From Tetracentron sinense (lineage: Eukaryota > Streptophyta > Magnoliopsida > Trochodendrales > Trochodendraceae), in the NCBI GenBank assembly GCA_015143295.1, contig CM026552.1, forward strand, positions 63,502,555 to 63,566,554: a stretch of 64,000 bases of DNA. Direction: 5' to 3'. Below are positions 33,470 through 44,620 of the stretch, in pieces. The position numbers and the translations under genes are program-made. Each line of letters starts with the position of its first letter. Positions within the stretch are counted from its first letter, which is position 1. The notes under the pieces are model-generated. The model made no database searches, had not been told where the DNA came from, and saw only the letters and a list, made by a program, of their open reading frames with translations.

Positions 33470-33600
33470 CACAAGTGCATATCATAAAGAAGGGCCTCCC
33501 TTCCCTCGCAAGTACATACATATCATGAAGAAGGGTCTCCCTTCCCTCGCAAGTGCATTGCATAAAGAAGGGTCTCCCTTCCCTCTCAAGGCATCTCACA
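33470..33600 (+). repeat. Hairpin-rich tandem block (AAGGGTCTCCCTT) in the solo LTR
   Basis: Three to four copies of a GAAGGGTCTCCCTTCCCTC unit spaced 37 to 43 bp apart, each holding the self-complementary AAGGG-TCT-CCCTT. The inner breakpoint of the inverted duplication (33526/29693) falls in this block. The 3' LTR at 40140-40310 has more copies. Confidence 0.78.
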
Positions 33601-34380
33601 AGCGCATCTCACAAGTACATCTTACAAGTGTATCTCACAAGTTACATGATCACAAACAAGCACGCATGACATGCATGACATGACACGACATACAAGAATC
33701 AAGCAAGATAGACAAGATGAGTTTTCAAGCACGAAAATGGTACTTTAAGTCAAGTCAAGTGCACGATGTTTTCAAGAGGTTTTATCGGCTTTCTACGAAA
33801 TACAAGCATGATTATAAATTGCTTTGCTTCCTTGTATGATATGAATTGTTTCCGTCTAACATATATGAATTGCTCCTGATTTATGTATTGCCATTTTTAT
33901 ACTATAATTGTTGGTTAGTATTTAGTACCCGCTGAGTATTCCATGCTCAGCCGTACTTCTTATGTCGGCAGGTTCTGAGGGAGCTGCTGCTCCATTTGAT
34001 GTTTGTGCTCCTGGTCCATGGGTGGAAGAGGAGTACGTCGAGGAACCTTTGGAAGAACCTCCAGTAGAGGGTTACCATTAGGTGGTTGTAGATTCTGAGT
34101 GAATAGCTGTGGGTGAGATGAGAGATATACCTTCTTGTATTTTGGCGGGTTTGTCCGCACTTTCTTTTGGTTTCCTTTTGTGTAAACTTGGATTCGTATA
34201 TACACAGAGGTTTGTTTAGACTTCCGCTGTGTTATGTTAGAGTATGTTTCCGCTGTTTATATCCTCTATTGTATATGCTCTGTGGGTTCTTGCTGGTTGG
34301 TTTGTCAAGCAAGTCATGTAAGCCATGATTAGTCGTCCAAAGTTCACTCTAACTCCTAGGGTGGGTTTTGGGTAGCGACA

Positions 34381-34385
34381 AGGAT
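34381..34385. repeat. AGGAT target duplication (right)
   Basis: Five bases directly after the CA of the solo LTR, matching 31857-31861. Confidence 0.88.
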
Positions 34386-35148
34386 GATCCGTCCAGAAAT
34401 TGAAAATTTTAAAAGGTCTTTGTCCTTTTGGCGGTGGAGGTCTGAGCAGGACAATCATGGGGGAGTGATCAGAAATACCTGGAGAGAGGAAATCAGCCTC
34501 TGATCCAACAAAGCGAGTGCACCAGTTAATGTTAATGAGGACTCTGTCCAGTTTGCATTGAATACGACGAGTGCCGGACGTTGAAGAATTGCTCCAAGTA
34601 CAAAATAGACCTTTGCTTTTGATATCGAACATGCCCAGGTTATGGAGAGAATCATTAAATGAACTAGAGTTGCGTGGTTGAAAAGTAGCTCCTCCAACCT
34701 TTTCCCCTTGAAAGCGAATAACATTAAAGTCTCCAAGCATAATCCACGGTTCTAGAGGACTATCTATGGAAAGGAGATCTTGCCAGAGATAGCGACGATC
34801 CGACTCACTGTTTGAAGCATAAATGAAGGAAGAGAGGAAAGTCACCGAAGAGTTGCATTCAGATACTTTACAGTGTATAAATTGGTCAGTGGCTTTGAGA
34901 ACTTGGACATGATAGTAGTTAGGATCCCATAACACCCAGATCCTGCCAAGAGTAGAGTGATCATAATTATCGGCATAACTCCAACCACGGGCAATATGCT
35001 TGAAAGTTTTCAGGAAATTGGCTTTACGAACTCTGGTTTCCAAAATCGCAAGCATGGATAGCTTGTGAACAGCAATAAGTTTTCTGATCTCCGCTTGCTT
35101 GAGGGGATCATTGAGACCGCGAATGTTCCAGGCAGCAATCTTATTCAT
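34386..35148 (-). pseudogene. LINE J ORF2, endonuclease part
   Basis: Starts MNKIAAWNIRGLND at 35148, with ILETRV, MLGDFNVIRF, CKLDRVLININW and GISDHSP. It reads open to FNFWTDHP, where the solo LTR interrupts it. The next LINE codons (DFKAIVS) resume at 31856 on the other side of the LTR. It differs from the left arm at about five residues. Confidence 0.85.
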
Positions 35149-35157
35149 TTAAAATAT

Positions 35158-36568
35158 TTAGAGATTTGGGTGGTCCCCAACAGATAAATTATCACAAGCC
35201 TTACTAGCTAACTCTGCTCGCCGACTGGCCTGGGTAGAAGGAGGGGTTCCTCTAGCCTGGGAAGATTTCTTGAATGCCCCGCGACTTGATCGAGCTGCAG
35301 AGGGGGTGTGCAAAACAGAGCAAGAATCTTCATCGAGAGATGCAAGAGCATCAAACCTATTTGGACTGAGCATTGTATCACCATCCTGGGGAGCAACGAT
35401 GGGTCCAAGATAGGCATTCGCAGTTCCCACGTTATGATCAGGAATGAATTTTGGTTGAGCAGGGCTGAGAGATTGTAGAAGGTCCATGTCTTCCTCATGA
35501 GCTAAGTTGTCCTGGAGTTCCCAATCAATGAGAGGGTTACTGTGGAGAGCTTCATTTTGGGCTTTCAAAGAAGCAAATTGTCGAACAGGTGATGGGCGAT
35601 ATGAAGCGAACCCAACTGCAACAGAAGAATCATCTTCGTCCCCATCACTATCTTCTGTAACATTGTGAACACTGGGGCTCACTTCCCTCAACAACTCAGT
35701 ATGAGAAGAATGACCACCATATTCTCCCTTCTCCAGCAAGGTGGGAGACTCTGTCATTCGAGCATCAAGCAGGTCAGCAGGCCCAGCAGGAGGAGTGCTG
35801 CCAGAAATAGGTGGTTCAGCATCTCGATTCCCCAGAGTATTTGTCACAGCTTTTGGGACGAAAACCTGTTTGGTTTCACATTTAGCTTCAGAGTGTCCAA
35901 ACAACACACATCTAGGGCATCGCAGGGGTTTCCAATCATATTGGACTTTCTGGTGAAAAATGGAGCCATCTGGTCTTTGCACATCAATCAGATCTGGAAG
36001 CTCTTCCGACCCGGAAATCTCCACACACAAACGGGCGTAAGAGAGTCTACCTCTTTCAGCCATGACTTTGTCTGAGAAAAGGGGTATACCGACGGCACTA
36101 GCCAAACGACTCAACAAACGTTCTCCCCACAGGTGAAGCTGAAGTCCAGGGAGTTTGATCCAGATAGGAAGAGAGGAAACCTGGGGTTTTTCAAGTTTCA
36201 TCGATGGGGACCAAGGGCGAAGGATTAGGGGTTTCTGGTTGAGGAACCATGGCCCGGAATCTAGAGTTCGAATCTTGTCTTCATCACAACTGAAATCGAA
36301 GACGAAAAGGCCATTATCTAAAGAAGAGATTTCCAAATGACCTTTTGGAGCCCAAGCTTTGAGGACAAAATTCATCAAATGCTGAAAATAGGGTTTTGGT
36401 CCAAGGACAAAACCCACAAGAGCACAAGACCATCGAGCAATATCGTTATCTACTTCAATCTGGGGATAAGAAACAAGATTCTTGCCCTGGATCTTTTGAG
36501 GGGGAATATATTCTAGGGTTAATCCATTGGATTTATCACGATTCGATGCAAACAGTGAAGACCAATTG
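35158..36568 (-). pseudogene. LINE J ORF1, open but N-truncated
   Basis: 470 codons open in one frame, ending SVGDHPNL as in LINE I. It keeps Gln at the codon that is a stop in LINE I. DUF4283 region and knuckle CPRCVLFGHSEAKC are intact. The first 26 codons, including the start, lie outside the arm and are replaced by chromovirus sequence. An internal GTG at 36417 is an artefact of ORF calling and not a true start. Confidence 0.85.
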
Positions 36569-36569
36569 T

Positions 36570-37437
36570 CACGGAACTGAAGAAGAGGCTTACTACAGCC
36601 CCTGTCCTTACTGTGCCATCTGGACCTTATGGGTATGAGGTGTATAGTGATGCCTCACACGTTGGACTTGGGTGTGTACTCATGCAGCACAAGAAAGTCA
36701 TTGCCTATGCATATGCATCAAGGCAGTTGAAGGAGCATGAGAAGAATTATCCCACGCACGACTTGGAGCTTGCGGCGGTCGTGTTTGCACTTAAGATTTG
36801 GCGTCATTACCTTTATGGGGTGGAGTTCTATATATTTACCGATCACAAGAGTCTCAAGTACCTCTTTTCCCAAAAGGAGCTGAATCTGAGGCAAAGGCGT
36901 TGGATGGAATTTCTGAAGGACTATGATTGTACCATTCAATACCACCCGGGTAAAGCGAATATAGTGGCCGATGCTTTGAGTAGAAGACCTCAAGGGTTGT
37001 TAGCACATATGTTGGTTCAAGAATGGAAGCTACTAGAAGATTTGGCAAATCTGGACATCAGTATGAATGACTCTGTCCGTGGTCCTACCTTGGCAAATGT
37101 TACGGTTCGGCCGTACATTATAGATTTGATCCAAGAATATCAAGCCATGGATGCTGAATTGTTGGCTTATCGGGACAAGGAAGTTGCTAAGGGTAGTGAG
37201 GACTTCTCTCTCACTAGTCGGGGTGCTATCACATTCAAGGGAAGACTGTGCGTCCCAACCAATGCAGATCTTCGAAGAGAGATTTTGGATGAAGCACACC
37301 GTTCGAAGTACACAGTGCATCCAGGGGGTACAAAGATGTACCGGAACCTCAAAAGTCACTTTTGGTGGCGGAATATGAAGAGGGAGGTTGCGGAATATGT
37401 GGCACGGTGCTTAGTGTGCCAACAGGTGAAAGCATAA
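36570..37437 (+). pseudogene. Chromo-1 RNase H and integrase zinc finger
   Basis: RNase H with [34 protein letters not shown] and [20 protein letters not shown], followed by the ADALSRR end. The integrase HHCC-type finger reads [15 protein letters not shown] then CLVCQQVKA. These are standard Ty3/gypsy phrases of the Del/Tekay group. Fossil. Confidence 0.85.
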
Positions 37438-37440
37438 CAC

Positions 37441-38544
37441 ATGCGACCCGCCGGTCTATTGCATTCCCTTCCGATTCCCGAGTGGAAATGGGAGAACATA
37501 TCCATGGATTTCATAGTTGGCTTGCCAAAGACGGCAAGGGGCTCAGATGCGATATGGGTAGTAGTGGATCGTTTGACAAAGTCCGCTCATTTCTTACCCT
37601 ACCGAACTACTTTCAACTCTAGTCAGTTGGCTGCACTATACATCAAGGAAGTAGTTAGACTACATGGGGTGCCAGTCAGTATTGTGTCGGATCGAGATCC
37701 AAAATTCACATTACGATTCTGGAAAATTTTCCAGGAGGCTATGGGTGCCCGACTTGATTTCAGCACCGCTTTCCATCCACAGACGGATGGACAAACCGAG
37801 AGAGTGAACCAAGTCATTGAAGACATGCTTCGGGCTTGTATGTTGGATTTCAGAGGCAGTTGGGAAGAGCACTTGCCTTTGGTTGAATTCGCCTATAATA
37901 ACAGCTATCAGGCAAGTATCCAAATGGCACCATTTGAGGCCTTGTATGGGTGAAGTTGTAGGTCTCCTCTCTATTGGGATGAGGTAGGAGAAAGGAAAGT
38001 ACTTGGTCCGGAGTTGATTGAGCAAACTGCGAACACAGTTAAGATCATTCGGGATCGATTGAAAGCCGTTCAAGATCGCCAGAAAAGTTATGCGGACACG
38101 CGCCGTAGGGACTTGGAATTTCAAGTAGGGGATCAAGTTTTTGTGAAAGTATCTCCTAGCAAAGGGATCATGAGATTTGGAAAGCGAGGCAAGCTCAGTC
38201 CTCGGTATGTCGGGCCTTTTGAGATTATCACACGGGTTGGTGAAGTTGCTTATCGAGTAGCTCTCCCACTTCACATGGCCGCAGTTCACAACATCTTCCA
38301 TGTGTCTATGCTTCGGAAATACATTGCGGATCCTTCGCATGTCATAAACTTGGAACCGTTGGAGATTCGAGAGGATCTCACCTCGATTGAAAAGCCGGTT
38401 CAGATTTTGGATCGAAGATATCAGGTACTTCGCAACAAGACAATCCCTTTGGTTCTTGTACAATGGCAACACCATGCTCGGGAAGAAGCTACGTGGGAGC
38501 GTGAAGCTGAAGTCAAAGCAAAGTACCCAGAATTATTTGAATGA
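37441..38544 (+). pseudogene. Chromo-1 integrase core and chromodomain-like end
   Basis: Integrase core with the first Asp in MDFIVGLPKT, IWVVVDRLTKSAHFLP, the second Asp in IVSDRDPKFT and Glu in TDGQTERVNQ. The C-terminal region includes GKLSPRYVGPFEI. The last 50 residues (PVQILDRRYQVLRNKTIPLV, WQHHAREEATWE) match the chromodomain-like end found in chromoviruses, thought to steer integration to heterochromatin. Fossil. Confidence 0.85.
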
Positions 38545-38645
38545 GTTTCTGTATGAAGTCTGTATATGACTTGTAGTTTTGTTTTGATTTGTAATGCTAG
38601 TATCGTCTGAATTTCGAGGACGAAATTTTTGTAAGGGGGGGAGGA

Positions 38646-41089
38646 TGTAGAGCCCCAGACCTTTTCATGCTTAAAACATGACACTTCGTTGTCATTTTGC
38701 CTTATTAAGAGGTATAATTAATAAATGAGGAAGAATTTGGAAATTTCGAAATGTCAGAATTGTTCCTCTTCGAAGTACGAACACAACGCAAGTTGAATCG
38801 TCAAAATCGGACGAACTAGTAAAAAGATACGGCCAAAACAGTCTGAACCTGTAGGCAAACGTAGCACGGAGAACGTACTCTGATAACGTATACTGTGTGC
38901 ATCCGTTGTACAGTTCACAACGGGCACGTTGTGCAGCTCACCACGGGTACGTTGTACAACTCACCACAGCACGCTGTACATAAGACAACGGACAACGTGT
39001 TCAGCACTGTCCACAATGGACAACGTGTTTGGCACTGTTCACAGCTCAACGAGCTCAGCAATATGCACAACACAACGGACTACGGGCTCAGCACTGTGCA
39101 CGACACAACGTGACAACGGGTTCGACACCCTTGACAACGGACAACGAGTTGGCACTGTTCACAGCACCACGAGTTGGCACTGTTCACAACACAACGAGTG
39201 CGACACTCGTGTTTTTACAGAAATTTAGTAAGGGTGTTATGGTCTTTTGTCAGTTCACTCTTACCTTAAGAGTTTAACCCGAACCTTTAGGGCATCATTC
39301 GACACTTAGAGAGTTTGAGAGAATAGGAGAAAGGGGAGAAGGCGATTCCAACCTAGGGTTTCCATTTTGGAGAGAAATCAAAGGGGTTTTGAGACCCTAG
39401 ATCACCTCCAGTCCGGTTTTCTTCAAGATCTCAGCTCAAGCTCGTGCGAAGCTCGTGTTCCAAGCTAGGGCAGCAGCTACACAGTCGTTTTGGAAAGGGG
39501 ATTTCTTCCTCATCTCTTCAAGGTCGGTACTTTTTACTACCCTCCTAGTTATAGTTCCTCTTTCCCCTTCTTTTCTTTTGATTTTCTTTCACTTACACAT
39601 GTGCTATGAGATGGATGAATGGTGAATGGTGAATGGTAAATGGTGGATGGTGAATGGAGATGGAATGGGCGATTGGATGCCAATGGTTGTGTGTGATGAA
39701 CAAATGGGGAAGGGCATTGTTCCAATAATGAACATACATGTATGATTGAGTAAAACCATCTAGAAAAGCATGTTGTAGGGTAAGTCCATAATGAACACAC
39801 CATGTTTGATGAAATGCCAAGGTGAATACAGTGAGCTGTAAATTAGGAAATGCATGCCTAATAAATTCTGAATATTACTAGGGCCTATGATAGTGTGTTT
39901 CCTGTTTTCCCTAAATGCTATGAATATTGAATTGCTCAATCTTTGATGCTATATGTGTTGTGAAATTACCCAAATGTCATCTTTAAATTGGAATGCAAGT
40001 ATGTACACGGTTCCCACGAGCACGGCATGCATGGCATGGTTTATCGAGGTTTTCAAGAACATGGTTAGAGGTGGGACATATCCTACGATATGTTTTACCT
40101 CGCTTTTCACAAGAAGACAAGAACCAACATTTCACGAGGGGTCTCCCCTCACTCACAAGTGCATATCATGAAGAAGGGCCTCCCTTCCCTCGCAAGTACA
40201 TACATATCATAAAGAAGGGTCTCCCTTCCCTCGCAAGTGCATTGCATAAAGAAGGGTCTCCCTTCCCTCGCAAGTGCATTGCATAAAGAAGGGTCTCCCT
40301 TCCCTCTCAAGGCATCTCACAAGCGCATCTCACAAGTACATCTCACAAGAGAATCTCACAAGTTACATGATCACAAGCAAGCACGCATGACATGCATGAC
40401 ATGACACGACATACAAGAAGCAAGATAGACAAGACAAGCTTTCAAGTACGAAAAGATATTTCAAGTCAAGTCAAGTGCACGATGTTTTCAAGAGGATTTA
40501 TCGGTTTTCTACGAATTACAAGCATGATTATAAACTGCTTTACTTCCTTGTATGATATGAATTGTTTCCGTTTGACATATATGAATTGCTCCTGATCATG
40601 TATTGCCATTTCTATGCTATAATTGTTGGTTAGTATTTAGTACCCGCTGAGTATTCCATGCTCAGCCGTACTTCTTATGTCGGCAGGTTCTGAGGGAGCT
40701 GCTGCTCCATTTGATGTTTGTGCTCCTGGTCCATGGGTGGAAGAGGAGTATGTCGAGGAGCCTTTGGAGGAACCTCCAATAGAGGGTTACCATTAGGTGG
40801 TTGTAGATTCTGAGTGGATTAGCTGTGGGTGAGATGAGGGATATACCTACATGTATTTTGGCGGGTCTGTCCGCACTTTCTTTGGTTACCTTTTGTATAA
40901 ACTTGGATTTGCGTATGTATATACATAGAGGCTTGGTAGACTTCCGCTGTGCTATGTTAGAGTATGTTTCCGCTGTTTATATCCTCTATTGTATATGCTC
41001 TGTGGGTTTTGCAGGTTAGTTGTCAAGCAAGTCATGATTAGTCGTCCAAAGTTCACTCTAACTCCTAGGGTGGGTTTTGGGTCGCGACA
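38646..41089 (+). repeat. 3' LTR of Chromo-1
   Basis: 2,444 bp, TGTAGAGCCCC to GGGTCGCGACA, directly after the AAGGGGGGGAGGA polypurine tract. Same family as the solo LTR, with matching blocks along the whole length. It has its own dyads (38917-38932 perfect; 38940-38955 one mismatch), irregular CAACG repeats to 39200, and an expanded AAGGGTCTCCCTT block (40140-40310). Confidence 0.88.
40140..40310 (+). repeat. 37-bp hairpin repeat block in the Chromo-1 LTR
   Basis: Four GAAGGGTCTCCCTTCCCTC-type units, the last ones 37 bp apart with the linker GCAAGTGCATTGCATAAA, followed by shorter CATCTCACAAG repeats. The solo LTR has fewer units at the matching place. Confidence 0.75.
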
Positions 41090-41709
41090 AGCCCTCTATG
41101 GACCATTACCAAGATGATGGATCGTTGGATAGGTGGCCTGATTTTGATTTCTATTGAGAGAGAGTGAGAAGGATGATACTGATATTGGTGTATGTTGAGA
41201 GTGACACTTGTCCACTCCATCTTTTGGATATGCTATGTTAGTTCACGCTTGAACTAAATGATAGGAGTAGTTATTATATATATTGTTTCCGTTGCGTACA
41301 TATGGATGTATGTTGACAGGTTGATACGAATGCCTTATGTGTCATACAGGATGTATGATATGGCGGTCAAAAACTATAGTATTTCTAAGTCCTAGGGGGT
41401 ATTTCGGGTCGTGACAGACTTGGTATCAAAGCCTAGGGATTAGTTTCCCTTGGGCTCGATTGTCCTCTAAGCGGAAGTCGGTTTTAGGACGAGGGTGTTC
41501 TTTGAGTTGAACTTAGAACTCGATGAATTTCGAAATACGAGACCGTGAGAACGTAGCTTCGCTAGGACACAATAGTATGTTATATTTTTTGTGTATACTC
41601 CGATGTATGCGATGCTTATATAAAGCACTAAGTGCTCATTAAACTGCAATATTCAAAAGCTTGACGTGTTGCTATTGTCCTCAGGCTTGTTATCATGAGG
41701 TGAAACATT

Positions 41710-42880
41710 CGAGGTAGAGGGTATCAGACCCGAGGGAACGACGGAGACATTCCTATGGGTGATGAGCAGCCTGACTCGGAGCTATGGTAGCAGATATGAC
41801 AAGGCTTGCAGACAGGGTCGATACTCCTGTTACTGCTGCACCTGTACCTCCTCCGGTGCATCACACCTCAGGGCTAGAGGCTTTTCGGAGACTACGGCCT
41901 CCTACTTTTTATGGGACTCTGGATCCCCTAGTTGCAGAGACGTGGATCATGCAGCTGGAGAAGATTTTCAGGGCACTCCATTGTACAGACGAGCAGCGAA
42001 TCGAGTGGACTTCCTTCATGATGGAAGGTGAAGCCGAACATTGGTGAGAGCTGCCCAGAGGCAGAGGGATGTGTCAAAGGAAGGTGTACCTTGGACATGA
42101 GGAGAGTTTTTGGATACATTTTACAAGCAGTACTTCCTTAGATTCATCAGGGAACGGAAGGTGAGAGAGTTTGTGCTCCTAAAGCAGGGAAAGACGAGCG
42201 TAGCCGAGTATGAGCCGAAGTTCGTCGGGCTTTCGAGATTTGCTCCACCTCTGATCACTACCGAGAGTATGGGGGTCAGGAAGTTTGAAGATGGGTTGTG
42301 GTCTTTTATCCGAGACCAGGTTTCTATGTTCCAGGTAAAGACCTGGATGGATATTGTGGGGAAGGCGAAGATCTCCGAGAGGAATTCGGTAGAGTTTCTC
42401 AAGAGGAGGGACAGTAGCTTCGGAAGGGGTATGTCTAGAGGTCAGTCTAGTGGCTCCACACCACCTGAGAAGAGGGCCAAGCTGCTCCATTTCAGACTTC
42501 TTAGCCTATGCAGGCTCAGAAGCCATCTTTTCCCCAATAGGCACCGCCCCCTATTGTTTTGCAGGCCCCTAGGTATGCGCCGCCATTTTCCTTTGATGAG
42601 TGTACCACGTGTGGTAAGAGGCATAGGGTAGGAGTGTGCCGTAAACTCTCTGGTGGTTGCTTCCATTGTGGTGAGCAGGGCCACGTGATCAGAGATTGCC
42701 CGAAGAGGCAGTTGCAGGCCGCACCTCAAGGAGTCTGACCTCCACTTGGGCCAACAGACTTCCAAGGCCCACCCAGCCGCCTCGCCAGGTGAATCAGGGA
42801 CGGGTTTTCGCCATGACTGAACAGGATGCACATGCATCAAATGATGTTGTACAAGGTACGCTCAAGTCAAATTTTTTAAG
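41710..42880 (+). pseudogene. Chromo-2 gag with CCHC zinc knuckle
   Basis: Capsid region with FRRLRPPTFYGTLDPLVAE and WIMQLEKIFRAL, then the FYKQYFL and VAEYEPKFVGLSRFAP phrases of Retrotrans_gag. The nucleocapsid knuckle CFHCGEQGHVIRDC lies near 42660. Fossil. Confidence 0.82.
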
Positions 42881-43009
42881 TTTATGAGATGTTGACTGTA
42901 TGTGTTGTATATACATGCTTGTACAAACATGTTGCCTATATAATATGTGTGACTTGTGAAATTTATTGACGTAAGTTAGTTTAAATATTTAGGCGCCTAG
43001 CTCATCAGC

Positions 43010-43270
43010 GAGTGCTTAGCACGGGTGTTGATTGACACTGGATCATCAAATTCATTTGTCTCACCTAACTTCGCTAAGGGCTTTGCCTCAGAGCCGAGTC
43101 GATTACCCCAGGAGTTGTCCATTTCGACTCTACTCAGCAAGACGGTCGATGCAGACAAAGTGTATCGGGGTTGTGTAGTGTAAGTTGAGCAGCATGGGTT
43201 GCCAGTCGATCTAATCATCCTTGAGTTCCAAGACTTGGACTTTGATGTCATTCTCGGGATGGATTAGCTC
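43010..43270 (+). pseudogene. Chromo-2 aspartic protease
   Basis: Retropepsin motif VLIDTGSSNSFVSPNFA near 43025 and the later DFDVILGMD segment near 43240. Fossil. Confidence 0.8.
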
Positions 43271-43439
43271 TCGACTCATCATGGGCATATAGCGTGCTTT
43301 GAGAAGATAATGGACTTCAAGCCAGCGGGTGTGAAGCCGTTTCATTTTTGAGGGATACGGAGGAGAGACATTACTCACTTTGCAGCCCTTAGTCTCTCAA
43401 GTTTGGAGGTGCTAGACTCTTCAGCCATTCCGGTAGTAA

Positions 43440-44620
43440 GTGAGTACCTAGACGTGTTCCTAGATGTTTTACCGGGATTGCCTCCGGATCGAGAGATAGA
43501 GTTCACTATTGAGCTTACTCTTGGCACTGCTCCGATTTCTAGGGCTCCATACAGGATGGCCCCCATTGAAGTTAAGTAGTTAAAGGAGCAATTGGAGGAA
43601 TTGTAAGGCCTTGGCTTTATTCGGCCGAGTGTTTCACCATGGGGAGCTCCTGTGCTCTTCGTGAAGAAGAAGGATGAGTCGATGCAGATGTGCGTTGACT
43701 ACCGGTAGGTGAACAAGGTCACGATCAAGAATCGTTATCCATTGCCTCGGATTGACGACTTGTTCGACCAGCTAAAGGGAGCGAAGTTCTTCTCGAAGAT
43801 TGATCTTCGATCTGGGTACCATCAGTTGAAGATCAAGGCTGAAAACGTTCCCAAGACTGCCTTCAAGACTCGGTATGGGCACTACGAGTTCCTGGTCATG
43901 CCTTTTGGTCTGACGAATGCGCCGACTGCTTTCATGGATTTGATGAACCGGGTATTCAGATCATCTCTCGATCGATGTGTGATCGTGTTCGTCGATGATA
44001 TCCTCGTGCATTCCAAGACACGAGATGATCATGCTAGAGACCTCCGCCTTACGTTGCAGACTCTTCGAGAGCATAGCCTATATGCTAAGTTGAGCAAGTG
44101 CAAGTTCTGGTTGGAGAAGGTGGCATTCCTTGGCCACGTGGTATCTGCCGAGGGTATCTCAGTCGACTCTCCAAAGATAGAGGTAGTGATGAATTGGGAG
44201 AGGCTGAAGAGTGTTACCGAGATTCACAGTTTTCTCAGCCTGGCAGGGTACTATAGGAGGTTTGCGGAAGGATTCTCCAGCTTAGTAGCTCTTCTTACTT
44301 ATCTCACGCGGAAGAACGTTAAGTTCACTTGGAGCGAGAAGTGTGAGGTAAGCTTCATGGAGTTGAAAAAGAGGCTTACTATGGCTCCTGTTCTCGTAGT
44401 CCCATTTGGGAGTGGTGGTTTTGTAGTCTATAGTGATGCGTCACTTATCGGTCTAGGATATGTTCTGAGGCAGCATGGGAAGGTTATTGCCTATGCTTCC
44501 AAGCAGTTGAAAGACTATGAGAGGAACTATCCTACGCACGATCTAGAGCTTGCTGCAATTGTCTTCGCACTGAAGATTTGGCGTCACTACCTTTATGGGG
44601 AACAGTTCGATGTTCACTGA
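43440..44620 (+). pseudogene. Chromo-2 reverse transcriptase and RNase H start
   Basis: RT with [55 protein letters not shown] and the catalytic [10 protein letters not shown], then [10 protein letters not shown]. RNase H follows with [16 protein letters not shown] and [18 protein letters not shown]. Fossil of the Del/Tekay group. Confidence 0.85.

Larger units (their letters stand above)
31862..34380 (+). repeat. Solo LTR of a Del/Tekay-like gypsy element
   Basis: 2,519-bp LTR starting TGTAGAGCCCC and ending GTAGCGACA, flanked by the perfect 5-bp duplication AGGAT (31857-31861 and 34381-34385). No internal gypsy sequence accompanies it, so it is a solo LTR, the usual product of LTR-LTR recombination. 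It belongs to the same family as the 3' LTR at 38646-41089. It carries a dyad array, a 26-bp tandem array and a hairpin-rich repeat block. Confidence 0.9.
29694..36568 (-). mobile_element. LINE J: L1-type LINE with a solo gypsy LTR inside
   Basis: Minus-strand LINE: ORF1 36568-35158 (first 26 codons lost at the duplication edge), ORF2 endonuclease 35148-34386, then the solo LTR (31862-34380), then ORF2 linker, RT and zf-RVT region 31861-29694. The 3' end with RNase H is missing; the copy stops at ASIISDS against the left-arm LTR piece. It belongs with LINEs A, I and K. Confidence 0.87.
33526..36568 (-). repeat. Right arm of the 3,043-bp inverted duplication
   Basis: Holds LINE J ORF1 and endonuclease and the last 855 bp of the solo LTR. 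The outer edge is at CAATTG (36563-36568), beyond which chromovirus pol begins. The inner edge lies inside the AAGGGTCTCCCTT repeats of the LTR. The spacer between the arms is 29694-33525 (3,832 bp). Confidence 0.9.
36569..41089 (+). mobile_element. Ty3/gypsy chromovirus (Del/Tekay-like), 3' part (Chromo-1)
   Basis: Fossil element reading plus. Parts: end of RT and RNase H (36570 to about 37030), integrase zinc finger and core (about 37290-37960), C-terminal domain with chromodomain-like end (38014-38544), polypurine tract (about 38632-38645) and 3' LTR (38646-41089). The left end is the edge of the inverted duplication; gag, protease and most of RT are absent. It is broken, with a few breaks in the visible part. 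Inserted in, or next to, the LTR of Chromo-2. Confidence 0.87.

Noticed and set aside
26651-36568. Palindrome as a simple sequencing fold-back artefact
   Set aside because: The arms differ at multiple sites, including transversions and a stop present in only one arm, which a raw fold-back would not give. I still list read-level checking because I cannot exclude assembly problems.
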